From Brachypodius melanocephalos (lineage: Eukaryota; Chordata; Aves; Passeriformes; Pycnonotidae): a stretch of DNA of 64,000 nucleotides. Made by a program: the position numbers and the translations under genes. Within the stretch, counting starts at the first letter, position 1. Each line of letters starts with the position of its first letter. This document shows, in pieces, positions 23,901-35,430 of the stretch. Location of the stretch: positions 2,199,893-2,263,892 of the forward strand of contig VZSR01000680.1 in assembly GCA_013398615.1 (NCBI GenBank), in the 5' to 3' direction. The notes beneath the pieces were generated by a model. That model made no database searches, was not told the DNA's origin, and was given only the letters and a program-made list of their open reading frames with translations.

Positions 23901-26462
23901 TTTTATGTGATGATCTGGAATGCAATTCTATTTGCTTTTAGAAAACTGCATGAGCCACTTGGCTGCTAGGTAGTTCAGTTCCTTTGGCAGTCTCACACTT
24001 CAATCCTGCACTAGGAAATTCTTGCCAGTTCTTTGTGATTTTCACGTCTGTCTCATGACACTTGGTGTTTTTTCTGAAGCTACGGTTACTGAGCCACACA
24101 TCTTCACTTTTATTGCAGAAGAGGAAAAAAAAAATCAAGTGTTCCCCACCCAGGAAAATGCCTGCATGCTTTATAAATTTTTAGGCTTTTAAAATGCTTG
24201 AACTGCAAAGAATTAGAGGTTTTGATTCACATGTGCATGAAGGTCCGCTAACTTGCCTGGATCTGTTGAGACTGCAGCAATCAGAGAACTGAATCCTAAA
24301 CTTGATGATCTATAACTGTAAAAATACCTTTCTGCTGCTTTCAAAATCGGTATAGAGTTGATTACTACAATTGCCCTGTAGAATAATGGTTAATAAACTG
24401 TATTTTGTAAAACCATGGTATTTGCAATCACAGCGTCCTACCAATATCAAACCATAGTAAGGAATGTAGTGTTTGCCTTGAAGGAACTGAAGTGGTTCAG
24501 AAAGTTTGGTAAACAGGGAACTGCATTCCTGCAAAAAGGAAAATACTGAGGTGAAATGTTTAGATGTGGCAGATCATTTTCAGGAGTGTTGGAGGCATTT
24601 TCTTGGTTTGTCACATTTACATAGTTATACATGAGATATATATATATAGAGAGAGAGAGAGATACACACACACACACAGAGATACACGTTACTTCATTTT
24701 CTGACTCACATAGATGTTACTACTTATGACCAAAACATGACCTCACATACATGTAAAAAATACTAAGTTATAAGGACCTTTGTCTTCAAAAAATATTCAG
24801 GATTTTATACATTTGCATTAAAGTGGAGTTACTTGTTCAGAAGAGTTTTGCAAATTTCTTCAGAAAATAGCATTAAAGAAGGGGTTGAGGGGAGAGAAAT
24901 GCCAACTTCCCTCATTTTGTATATTGTTAACACATACCAGATGTCTCTTTTACAGAATAGATTATGAGTTGTGACCAAGAGAGTTTTAGTAACAGACCTG
25001 TAACTTTTCAAGTCAGTGAAATATTAAATGCTCTGTGTATTTTGTCTTGTAGATTGCTACAATGCTGAAAATAGGTTTAGAGGTTTTTTCTCCTCCTCTT
25101 GCCCCAGATCAGAATATATCTGGTGTTTGTTGTCTTTCTGTAAATGATGGCTGGACTTAGTGGTTTTGACCCTGGTCCATTTTGATTAAGCTTGTTAATA
25201 TTTTATGGGTTTAGTATCTGTTTTACAACATTTCCATTACTGTGTATTTTATTAAGGTTCAAGTGGTTTGTATTTTTATGGTTGCATCTGGTCTGCATAA
25301 ACTCTGCTCCAGTTTAAAAAGCTGCTTGTCTCAGTACTGGGCATGGGGAATTCTGAAGTACGGTTGGATGCAAGCATGTTAATCACATGGTGGCACCTAC
25401 AAAACTCTTGCTCCTGGAGCAGCTCACAATAATCTTACTGCCTGAAGTATGGAAAAGGCTGTGTGTCCCTGCTCATTCCTTTGTGTTTCTTCATACTTGT
25501 GTGTGTATGTTTCATACTGCCACACCTTCAGTATTTTGCCATCTTTGCCTTCAAAACGAGTAGTTTGTCTTGAAAAGTGGTTCAGAATGCTGTCGGGGTA
25601 CGTTACATGATCCAAATACACTATTGGACTATTATGTAGTTTATGAAGTCTTTAAGAAGAAATCCTATGTCAGAGTCAAGGACTCTTGAGCTTAATTACC
25701 CATGAAGTCAATGTGATGTTGTTCTCTTGATAATCGTACAAGTTACTGACTTGTTTTGGTGTTCAGCTGGCTGCATGTTGTGTAAGCTTGTCCTGCATCT
25801 ATTGTTTGATTTATGTTTGAAAGTGAAAAAAAAAAAAAGGGAATGCTTTCTTATTTTAGTCCCATAGATTATTTCATTTCTGAAAATTAAAATAGGCAAA
25901 CATCAAATTTACTGTATTAAGAAACTATTTTCTGAGGCTGTAATTGCACTGAAAATAATGTTTCCCAAGGCTTTCTTGATTTTGTTATCATAACCCTTTT
26001 AAGGTGTCTGTTTTGGAGCCCTGAGAATTTGATGGAGCCCTTACCTGACTTTCTTTAGAGGTGTCTGCTCAGTAAAGCATTTGCTGAAGGACTGAAATAG
26101 TAATGCAGTAGGATGAGTCTGCAGGAGTGCACAGTCATTGAACACAAGGAAACATTAAACACGATGATCCCTCTTTCCATTCCTTTCCCTAAAATCTGAT
26201 CACGTACCTGAGGATGTAGTCATGATTCTGCTGTGAGTTGGGATGTAGACTCCTCATGAACTGCTGTGCCTGAACTTTGCATCCTTTGCATCTTCCAGCT
26301 CAGGTGGCTGGGTGCCCAGAGAACAACTGGTCTTACCATTCTGAGGCAGAAAAAGCATTTTCCTCATTCTTTGTCACTACAGGACAAAGGATGAAAATTC
26401 TCCTTGGCCCTCCTTTGTTGCTAATGCATTAATAGAAATTAGTTTTTGTTGTTGGAAATAAG
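23901..26462. other. Non-coding stretch with compound microsatellite
   Basis: AT-rich and without a recognised gene. It contains the TA/GA/CA microsatellite at 24636-24686 and an A run near 25830. Minus-strand frames of 60-76 codons are short and lack motifs. Confidence 0.4.
24636..24686. repeat. Compound microsatellite (TA)n(GA)n(CA)n
   Basis: Three dinucleotide blocks follow directly: TA at about 24636-24648, GA at 24648-24662, CA at 24664-24679, then a short partial GATACAC repeat. Likely length-polymorphic. Confidence 0.9.
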
Positions 26463-27350
26463 ACATTAAGTTCTAGCTGGGCTTCGGCCATTCTAATTTT
26501 CTCCCTGCATGACCTCACGACATCTTTGCAGTTCTCCTGAGCTGCCTGTCCCTTCCTCCAAAGGCCATAAATTTTCTTCTTGCACCCTGAGTTCCAGACA
26601 AGGCTCCTTGTTAGCCAGGCTGATCTTCACTGCTGGCTTGTCTTTGGGCACATGGGGACAGCTTGCTTTAGGATTTCTTCCATGAAAAGTTTCCAGCCAT
26701 CCTGGACTCCTTTGTCCTTCAGGATTGCCTACCCAGGGAGTCTGTCAGCCCACTTCCTAAGCTGGCCAAAATCTGCTCTCCAGCAGTCCAAGGTGGCAGT
26801 TCTGCTAATCTCTTTCCTTTATTCCCTGAAAATTGAAAACTCCAGGAACCTCCTGGACTGTTTCCCTGTGTTGAATTTCCAGCATCTGCTAAGTTGAAGG
26901 TCTCCATGAGAACAATGGTAGCAATCACGGGACTTCTCCCAGAGAATGTTCTAATATTATAAGATAATAGAATATTTCATCCAGCTCTTTGTCCTGGTTG
27001 GGTGATCTGTAGCAGGCTCCCACCAGGATACCTGCCCTGTTGGTATTCGCTGATGAAACCATCAACACTCACTTCTGTCTGTTCCAGGCAATCCAAACTC
27101 CCAATCACACAGGCCTTCCTCACCACCTCCCCTTCCTTGCCTGAACCTCCTGATGGGTTTGCAGCCACCCATTGCCGCCCTCCTGGTGTGCCAGTCATCT
27201 CACCATGTCTCCGTGTCTCTGTGAGAGTTTTTCCTGCTGCACGGTGACTTCCAGCTCCTTCTGGTTGTTGCTCCTGCTCTGTGTGTTGGTGTAAACGCAC
27301 TCCAGGCAGGCTGTCCATCCCATCAGGTTTTGGGGGTGGAGAAGCCCTTG
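26463..27350 (-). mobile_element. CR1 LINE fragment, ORF2 endonuclease region, antisense
   Basis: The minus strand follows the CR1 ORF2 apurinic endonuclease region in order. Going down from about 27300 there is a decayed counterpart of the zone that reads as TNARSMGNKQEELEA in intact CR1, then the ETWWDDSHDW-like zone, the RDRQGRRGGGVALYV-like zone (seen here as SGGSGKEGEVVRKACV), and the PPNQDEE-like zone (seen as TQPGQ) near 26990-27000. Beyond this comes the linker toward the reverse transcriptase, with 'acagactccctgggtaggca' and 'ggcaggcagctcaggagaac'-type wording, ending near 26463. Frameshifts and stops break the frame. At about 26840-26850 the copy jumps across roughly 200 bases of consensus that should carry the endonuclease SDH active-site motif, so it is non-functional. 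Reverse transcriptase and 3' UTR are absent, which is unusual because most CR1 copies keep their 3' ends. Confidence 0.9.
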
Positions 27351-27704
27351 AAGTAGAATGTGGCATTAAAGTAAAATGTTAATTGAAAACTAGTTTGCAG
27401 GAAAATATTGCACACTGAGCTTGCTTTAAACTAAGTTATGTTGCAATTTGTTTATTATGCTCTTAGATCATGGAATAACATTCTACTGCCCTTCTGAGTT
27501 TTATCAGGAAATGCAGAAAAACTTCATGCGGAAGTGGTTGCATGTAAACCTCAAGACACAGTATTCTTTGCAAGAATGAATAAGAGATTCAGAAAGTTTT
27601 ACTGGTGCTGGAAAACTGATTTTTTTTTTCAGTCTCAAGGATCTGGAAAAAAATTGTAATGTAAAAAAAAAAAAAATGCAATTATGAAATGCCTTATGGC
27701 CATG
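27351..27704. other. Short AT-rich spacer between CR1 and CpG island
   Basis: Includes two T/A runs (27620-27630 and 27663-27676). No gene is seen. A 175-codon minus frame crosses from the CpG island into this spacer. Its Pro/Ala-rich half is a translation of the minisatellite and its other half has no recognisable motif. Confidence 0.5.
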
Positions 27705-27794
27705 GACGGCATTTTGAGGCGCAGTTTTTTCAGGCCAAGAAAAGTCACGTTCATCTCTTAATGCAGGCTGTGCCCAGTGGGTTGGGCAGGACGT

Positions 27795-27903
27795 GGGAGC
27801 TGGAGTTGGTGCGGGGGCCGAGGTTCCTGCGGGAGCCGGAGTTGGTGCGGGGGCCAGAGTTGGAGCGGGTCGAGGTTCCTGCGGGAGCCGGAGTTGGTGC
27901 GGG
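27795..27903 (+). repeat. GC-rich minisatellite, unit about 36 bp
   Basis: The unit begins GGGAGCCGGAGTTGGTGCGG and ends with a GGTTCCTGC segment. Starts are near 27795, 27831 and 27883. The second copy carries about 16 extra bases containing a partial GAGTTGGAGCGGG duplicate, so the later spacing is 52. Copies differ at only a few bases, so the array is young or homogenised. Confidence 0.85.
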
Positions 27904-27994
27904 AGCGGGCGCTGCAGGGCCGGGCGCGGCCGGCAGGTGGCGGCACAGGGAAGACAAGGCCCGCGGGCAGGGCTGGAGCGCGGCGGAGACCCGG

Positions 27995-28130
27995 AGGGAT
28001 GCAGGGGTGGGACAGGTGCGAGAGGGGACATCCAGGGACTGAGCTGGGGGTGATCCAGGGGCGGGATCCAGAGCTGAGACAGGGGTGAGACGGGTGTGAC
28101 TCAGGGAGTGAGCCAGGGGTGACACTGCCT
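27995..28130 (+). repeat. Degenerate G-rich repeat block
   Basis: At least six CAGGG or CCAGGGG words, usually followed by NTGAG or TGAGA, recur at 10-30 base intervals. The runs of three to five G give several possible G-quadruplex arrangements on the plus strand. The spacing is irregular, so it is an old or slippage-prone repeat. Confidence 0.65.
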
Positions 28131-28177
28131 GTCCTGCCCGTGCTGCCTTCGAGACACAGCCTCGGGCTCCAAGTACA

Positions 28178-28191
28178 GTACAGTACTGTAC
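28178..28191. repeat. Perfect 14-bp palindrome
   Basis: GTACAGTACTGTAC equals its own reverse complement. It lies in a short run of four GTAC words at the edge of the CpG island. Possibly a dimeric factor site; chance cannot be excluded. Confidence 0.6.
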
Positions 28192-28552
28192 AGCCTCCTG
28201 TACTGCTGCAAACCCCGCGTTCTGTGGAGACTTTGCAGAAAGCTTATAGCTGAGTATATTTACACTAGTGTTTGTCTGCAAAACTTCCGATGTTCTGGGA
28301 GTTGTATGGTATGAAGAGTTACGAATTCTGATGTCCTGCTGAAGAAAATCACTACAGCAAAGTGGACAAGTATTGATTGTAATTGGGGCTGTCAGCTTAT
28401 GTCCAATTCAGAAAAGAAGTAAAATCCTAAAGCTGGTTCTCCCTGCACAGATCTTTGTTAACATTTGATCACCCAGAGCGAGAAGCTGTAAATAACTTCT
28501 ATACTGTAATTGTATTTGGTATTGCTTTTTCCTTGGTGATATGTGCCATGGA

Positions 28553-28570
28553 TGTGTGTGTGTGTGTGTG
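28553..28570 (+). repeat. (TG)n microsatellite
   Basis: About nine TG units in a row. Simple-sequence repeat. Confidence 0.9.
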
Positions 28571-30902
28571 TTCCCAGAAGAGGAACAAGGAGGAGTGAAT
28601 TTAGGAGGATTAATTTTCATCTTTATCTTAAAATCTACTTTAGTACCATCTGCAGCTTAGGGAGCATCTGCAGCATTGTCCTTGTTCCACATACTTTACG
28701 GTGTTGTTCAGCCTACTTTAGGGTGTTCTCTGCCTCAAACTTTTGTTCTTATTAAAGAAGACACAGGATTGAAACCATGAGTGTGTGCCTTTTCCTGGGG
28801 TGTGCATATGCAGTTGTTTATACTGCACTGGTGATTCATGCAGTTGCCAGACATGCCATTTCACAGTTCCATTTAAAACTGTGAACAGGATTTGAGGCAT
28901 AGACAAAAATTTACCACTGACCCATCAAGATGAAGAAGTTAAGGGGGAACATCATTGCTTCTATGATTCTATTTTCTCTTTCAATTTGTCTTTTATTTTA
29001 TTTTGACACGGATATTTTAAAAACAAGCAGTGTGCATTTAAAATTAAAAGAACTCTGCCAGAGGTGAACCAAAGACTCAGCAATTTGTTTAAACCCCAGT
29101 CTGCATGTCTAGCCTTCTACTAGTTGGCTGGTGATTTTTCTGTATTGATTTCTTAAAAAAAATAATAATCAGAAAACAAAACCCCCAACAATAGGAAACT
29201 TACTTGATTGTATCTCTATAGCTATGGATATCTGTAGAGCTCTGTGAGTAGTTTATGGATATTTGATAGATGCAGCACAAGTTTATGCCCTGGTGAATTC
29301 TTGCTTACTGAGGGTTCAGTATTAGCAGATTTTAGAAGCTTTAGCACAATGTATTTGTGGGGTAAATAGATTGACACAGGTACCAAACCCCCTCTGTTTC
29401 ACTTAACACATGCTCAGCTTCTGCATGTATTAATTAATAATTGCACTGATTGTGCCACTGTTATTCCAGAGGTTTTAAAATGCATGGTATTCTTTTTCAC
29501 AGGTCAAATCATATAGAACATATTTTTTTACAACTTTACTCCGTTGTAAGGACATGGAATGAAGTTGCTTGATTTTAATTGTCCTCAATGAGTCCATTTA
29601 AGAATGTGATTATGCTGTGCTTCAGACAGAGCCAATAGTTAAAACACTTTTAAAAAGGAGTATCTCTTGGTAATTTAAACCCTCCCCTGCAGTTGGGTGG
29701 CCGTGTTCTTGCTGTGATGACACAGCAGACACAGCACAGTCTCATCCTCCAGTGCATGGTGTGGGTGAACAGCACAAATCTGTACTCCTTGCAGGCCAGT
29801 GCTTCTGTGGTGTTCATTTGAAATATCATCTATTGGTTTATTGTCCATATGGAACTTGCACTCTGGGAATCTAGAAGCAGAGAAACCAGAAGTGGAAGTT
29901 GAGAAATTCCATCGACCCAGTTAACTGTAATTGCAGGGTTAGAACTGGGGCCAAGAAGTTTGAGTTCTGCATGTAATGTTTCAGTGCAGAGCCCCGTTTG
30001 AATGGCATTACCTCATCTCACATCCATTTGGGAACAGAGCTCCAAATCCCACAAGAACAGCTCGAAGTTATCCAAGGTCATTGTATGACCAGAATGGGGG
30101 AAATTCTTTTGACGTTTTTAGTTACAAGGGGATGCTTAAAACTCTGTTTGGTGCAGCATTGCATCTGTTATGATTAGTTTGGTTGGGGTAAAATGTATTT
30201 GTCAGACAGTCCTTCTGCTTTGCCTTCCCCACGTGTTCCATGTGTCAGCTGGAAGTGAGTGATCACAGTGTCAGGAGGAAGGAAAGTATAAATATTCCAA
30301 GGTGCTTTGTAAAATACTGCCTTTCTGTGAGCAAATGGCATCAAGTGGAACAAATGACATACTGCTTCCAGTGATGTAATCCAGAAAGTCTGAATTGCTT
30401 TCAGTGCTTCCAACACGAATAAATCCCTTTTCTCTTGAGTTCTGCCCAGTAATCAGCTTTTATATTGCAAGCAGCAGGCTCGATCTGTTTATTCCTTCAT
30501 TTTGAAAATTTTGTGATAGAAAAGGCAGGTGGAAAAAAAACTTGAACACATTGTATAGTAATATTAGTATATCAGAAGTATCTGAAGGTTTGGATATTTT
30601 TATAACATTGCTGAGTGAGCTGCAGCAGAGTTCTTTTTTCAATGGGCATGTTTTTATTATGCTGTAAATACTGACAGGGATAATAGGCTAAATTATACAG
30701 TCAAAAATTTTAAACTGGGAGTGGGTTTGGGCTTTTTTTTAATCCATATCCATTTTGGTATATGTAGACATAAATATCAATACAATGAAATGAGGCAGCA
30801 AAATAATGTATTGAGTAAAATACATGTGCATATACAAATACAGATTTTTGGTATATGTACCAGGTGACAAGGTTATTAGAAATAGAAAAGATGGAATTTT
30901 TA

Positions 30903-30920
30903 AGTGCTTTCTAAAGCACT
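30903..30920. repeat. Tight inverted repeat, 8-bp arms
   Basis: AGTGCTTT and AAAGCACT are exact reverse complements separated by two bases. Small, and may be chance. Confidence 0.5.
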
Positions 30921-32734
30921 AGCTTGATTTTCTTGGATATTTTTTAGATCTTGAAATAATTCCCATTGCCATTAAGAAAATGTCATAGCTGTGAGATCAG
31001 AATTTGGAAAGATCGTTGCTTCATTTAAGACTTTTCTGAAAATTATGTTACATTCTGTTGTTTATTTAATAAATTTCTCCCGGTCTCTGGCACAAGGACC
31101 ATGTCTTTTGAAATGAGTTTGTCCAGCAAGGGCTTTGAATGTCTGTGTTGATTAACATTTGTCATTTCTTGATACACACGATGGAGAAGTATGGTATCCT
31201 ATCACTTACTGAAATGAATAATCCAGTTAATTACTAAAATTAACAATAAAATTTCCTATAAAGACTGCTGTTAGCCCTCCAAGGACCTTTCTCCCACCTG
31301 CAGAGGATCAGGTGATTTACACATGCCCAGCCTGAGTCCTGTGGCCCCACAGAATGCCTAGAATATTCTGTGAAAATAATATGGGATTGCATGAGAGTGG
31401 GGGCAGCAGGATACAGCTGCAAAGTATTTACTGCTTCAGAGAGAGTGTGTATTTTTTGGAGTTTGAAAGCAGAAGTTATCACAACTCTTCTGTTATTTAA
31501 TCTAAATTAGCATGGTTGGGTGGGTTTTTTTCCTCAGATTGAACTGTGTCATTTTTAAGAGCTCAGTCTACTGTTTTATTACTGGTTATATTTTTGTGTG
31601 TAATAACCTCTGGTAGCTTTCTCCAAAATCTGCTGTCATTTTTACAAAAGCATTGTGAAAAGTTGTAACTACACTTCTTATGTCACATATACACCTACTG
31701 AATACTCTCAATGGCTTCATTGTTCCCTAAGTGTGCTTAAGGTGCGTTTTCATTATTTTTATCAAAACAAAATGATGAAATAAAGTTGTTTATTTCTTTG
31801 TGTTTATCTTGAAGGCAATCCATGGTAAAAGTATGTAAGTAATAATGCCAAAAATGGTTATAATTCTGCAGGTTTATGAAGTGTATTTCTGAAATTAGCA
31901 CAGTAGATACTGCTTTTGGGAATACTTTCTTTTGGTGTAGCTTATGAAGAAATGTATCTCAAACCTTTTTGTTTGCAGAGCATAGAAAAGCCTTCCAGTG
32001 CTCAACTTTTCAATATTTAGACAAGCTGACTACTGGAAAAAGGACTGATTGATTAGACACATCATATGATGCCATTTAAATTTCCAATACAATGCATTTT
32101 GTTGTACAAGAGCTAAAATGATTTGCTTTAAGACAAAATATAGGAAAACTGTTATGATCTTATAATAAAAAGAAAAGAGCCTCCCCTTATACTCTAAAGA
32201 ATAAAAAACGGGAGCATTATATTTGACAATCAGTCCAGGGGAAAAATGTTGGAATTGAATCCCTCAATCCTTTTTTCCCTGAGCAGTTCCTTTTGCAGGA
32301 CCCTGGTGTCTCCGTGCAGTGGTGGCACTGGCTCCAGCTGTCCCCAGGAGGGCAGGCACTGAGAACGTGCTGCCTGTTGTACTGGCAAGGCCAGAGCTTG
32401 GCAAATGTCTGCATTTTTTAGGTTTTTAATTTATTTTTTTTTACCTACACATGCATGTGTGCAACATCGGTTGGGTATAAGAGTTCACCATCTCCTTCCC
32501 TCTCAATTGGCATTTCTCCCTGACATTTCCTCTAATATTACAAGTAGGAGTTTCACACAGCTGCCCCTACAGCAGAAAGGGGAGAAAGGGAAAAAAAAAA
32601 TTACTGAAATGTTTTATCCTCCCTCAGTGGAATATGGAATTTCCTGCATTGTTCTCTGGGTGTCTGGGATAGGCAAAAGTGCTGTGTAGTTCACTGACAC
32701 ATTTTGCATAAATATTTGTGACAGATTTTTAAAA

Positions 32735-32765
32735 CCTCTCTTCCCCCCTTCCCCTCTCCTCCCCC
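32735..32765 (+). repeat. Homopyrimidine tract, 31 nt
   Basis: Uninterrupted C and T with several C runs of four to six. It has triplex-forming potential and resembles GA-binding or SP/KLF-type sites on the minus strand. No adjacent gene is recognised. Confidence 0.8.
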
Positions 32766-33899
32766 ATTTCATAGCTGAAACAACCAGGAGCTTTGTATGA
32801 GTGCAGAAGCATTGCTCACTTCCCTTTGGTTGCAAATCCCACTATATTATGTTTTTAAATGCTGAGTTTTTCAGCATAAAGCTTTATGTTGGGTGTCTCT
32901 ACATAACTTCTTTTATGTGTTCTTAATTTGAATGTTTCTTCCCTTTTGATCTGTGTTTGATTAAACATTTGTTGCATATATATTTGTTTTCTGCAACAAT
33001 TTTGCAGAAAACAAAGCATCCTTGAATTAAACTTAGACTGTGTTGCACTTCTGAGCTTTATGTTTCAGAGCAAAAGACCAGATTAAAAGGAAAAATTGAA
33101 GATTTTTCAAGATTTTTATTGCTCCTTTTATTGGTCCTTCAATTCTCTTCTTGCTCTCAAGAAATAATGATCTTCTACCTGTCTCTTCTGCTTTGTTTCA
33201 GAGTGATTCATATACTTCCCCAAAGCTGGTATCCAGTTACCATGTGCATGAATCTTTATTGGAACACAGTATTTGGGATTCAGCGTTACCTAATTTTTAG
33301 CTAGGATTCTTCTCCTCCCCATCAGTCTCCTAAGAGGTGCAGCAGAAAGAAGCCTCTTTGCTAAGTAATAGATGCACACAAAGGCAACTGGCACTTGGAT
33401 ACAACAGAGGAGCCCTTACTTGTGTGAAGCTGCTGTCATGTGTCACATTCATTTGTCACATGAAGCGATGATGTAGTTGTGGCATGGTGAAATTTCGCTT
33501 ATTTGATCCGTAGGTGGTAGTTTGGTTTTATATTCCTGCATAGAAAGAAATTTAGGCTTGAAAAACAGTCTGTGGCTCTGGCAGGTTTGTGCTGTTACTA
33601 AGCCTCCAGTCATCTGTTCTCACTTGTGGCTGCAGTGTCTCTGTTTCTGGTCCTCTGCAGTTCCAGACCAGCCAGACACTGACCCTGCTCAGCAAGGAGA
33701 TGACCAGGTTCCCTTCCTGCCATTGTTGCTCCCTGGTCGGGGGAATACCAAGTCACTTCTCTCTTATTCTTTTTCACCTTCCTTGTAAAGGGCATGATGA
33801 CAATGGCTTCTACTGCCTGTAAATAAAATACCTGAAGGGAAACGTTTCTTCATTAAAGAATTTGTACCCTTGAAGACAAAATATTTCTAAACACAGAAA

Positions 33900-35430
33900 A
33901 GCAACTCTGTAAAACCCTGTTTTAAGCACGTGCATCTGGTCATCTGGCAGCCTGCATCATTTGCCTACCAAATACGATTTTGGGTGATGAACCCCGGTGT
34001 CCAACACAGAAATTATTGCCTGGAGCTCTTCAGTCTACAGATGTTTGCACTGCACTTCCACCTCAGTGTCTCCAGTCTGGATGTAATCAGTGATCTCATT
34101 TGCACTTGGAGTCTCCAGAGAAGAGATAAACTGTACATTGCGTCCTCATCCATCTGTGTCCTCAGTGATGTAATCGAATTATCGGTCTGGTGCAGTTCAG
34201 TCCCACTGGTTGACTTGCATGGCATCCGTGTCAGTGCTGAGTACACTTCATTGCCACTGCCACTGGCATACCCTGATGGAAATGTTTTACAATGTGTTCT
34301 GCATTTTGTCAGAAGCCCTGTGGATTGCACACAGGTCACACTTCCAGACCGAGCTGCTGTTTTCCTTCAGTTCCTGTGACATCATGGTTCTGTTTCCTGA
34401 GCCATCTGATCTCTCTGAACATTACTGGCAATGGGATCTTGACATGCCAGAGTGCAGCTATTGGTGGTTGGAGTCTTGAGTAAGCAGTAACTTCCATAAC
34501 TAGTGGCTTGGGCAACTAGTAAATGCAAAGTTCCTGAAAGACAAATCTGTTTCCCTGAAACATCTTTTCCAGTGCCTGAATAGTCAGTATTGACATCAGC
34601 CAACAGCCTGATGGATTTTTGAGACAAATTTCTGCAATACAAACAGTACATCTGCTGCTTCATAGTCCAGTCCTGTGAAGGTGGTATGTCATAGCCCATT
34701 CCCTTGTAGCATGAAGAGAGTGAAAGAAGCAAAATTAAAGCCATTCCCTTGTACCATGTGGAAGAATGAAATGCTGTAGCAGATCCATAACAGTGCAACA
34801 CAGTACTGTGCAGTGCTTTTATGGAGTTAAGGAGTGGGACATCATCCAAACAGAGAACTGCTCAAAATGCACCTGAGCCCTGTTTGTCCTGTTCAGGATT
34901 TACCTTAAGGTCACAGGTATTTCAGGGTAAAGTATCTGATGGCGTTGTGAGACAGCTAATAGATATTAAGAACAAGAGGTGGTCCCTCATTATACCATCC
35001 CCTGTCCTGCCCTGTTCTGATAAGGATTTGTGATGGGAGCTTGCTGTTCCATAAACACTCTCCAGCTTGGGAGCAGATGCATGATCCTTACTGCAGACAG
35101 CGTGGCCAAGAAGGCGGGTGTGGGACAAGCATGGGGCAAGGTCCCTGTGGTCTTGACCTTCTTTGCTCACCCCCTGAAGTGGTCATTTCAGGCTGCAAAT
35201 GGCAAAGGCTGGAACAGTCTGAGTGTGCTGCAAAATGCAGTGATAGACTCTTAGAGAGAGTGTCTGTTGAGTGTTTGTTGCTGACCAATGTCAGTGTAAA
35301 AGGACACTGGAAGGAACATTGTGGAAGGGATCAGCATTCTGTATCTCTAGATCTTGCTAGATCTCAGAAAGGTGACCACGGGCTGTGGGCTGGCAGAATT
35401 AACAGACAAAAGTGTAAACACTAAGTTTTC
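33900..35430. other. Block with long open frames on both strands, identity unknown
   Basis: This segment is more GC-balanced than its surroundings and carries frames of 149 codons (plus, 33930-34379), 155 codons (minus, 34382-34849), 108 codons (minus, 34013-34339) and 127 codons (plus, 35041-35424). None contains a domain I can name. On the minus strand, short words near 34600-34500 occur in an order faintly like a retroviral integrase core, but spread over two frames and with poor identity, so I do not call a retroviral remnant. A decayed retroelement, an old pseudogene or chance are all possible. Confidence 0.25.

Larger units (their letters stand above)
27705..28225. promoter_or_regulatory. 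CpG island
   Basis: Against AT-rich, CpG-poor flanks this half-kilobase holds more than 25 CpG dinucleotides, with GCGGG, CCGG and GCGC words throughout, so it qualifies by eye as a CpG island. In vertebrates such islands commonly mark promoters, but here much of the CpG content sits in the minisatellite at 27795-27903 and the G-rich repeats after it. It may therefore be a GC-rich satellite patch rather than a promoter. No TATA box or coding first exon is recognisable. The plus strand is strongly G-rich, the minus strand C-rich. The long Pro/Ala or Gly/Arg frames on both strands are composition artefacts. Confidence 0.6.
28226..33899. other. Non-coding stretch with simple repeats
   Basis: No gene recognised. 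It contains a TG microsatellite (28553-28570), a short hairpin at 30903-30920 and a 31-nt pyrimidine tract (32735-32765). A CTTCTATGATTCTATT string at 28963-28978 recalls the CR1 terminal octamer repeat but lacks CR1 sequence upstream. Open frames are under 95 codons. Confidence 0.4.

Noticed and set aside
26580..27366. Open frames of 81-129 codons near 26.6-27.4 kb as host genes
   Set aside because: The 129-codon minus frame is the decayed CR1 endonuclease itself, and the plus-strand frames are shadows of the same element.
27504..28281. Long Pro/Ala- and Gly/Arg-rich open frames (up to 176 codons) on both strands
   Set aside because: They are translations of the GC-rich minisatellite and CpG island. 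Low stop-codon density follows from composition, and no domain is present.
28920..28980. CR1 tail from the CTTCTATGATTCTATT string
   Set aside because: Only the terminal repeat-like words are present. The upstream sequence does not follow a CR1 3' UTR.
34380..34700. Retroviral integrase remnant on the minus strand
   Set aside because: Only isolated words resemble integrase order. They are split over two frames and the core acidic residues are not identifiable, so it is too weak to call as a feature.
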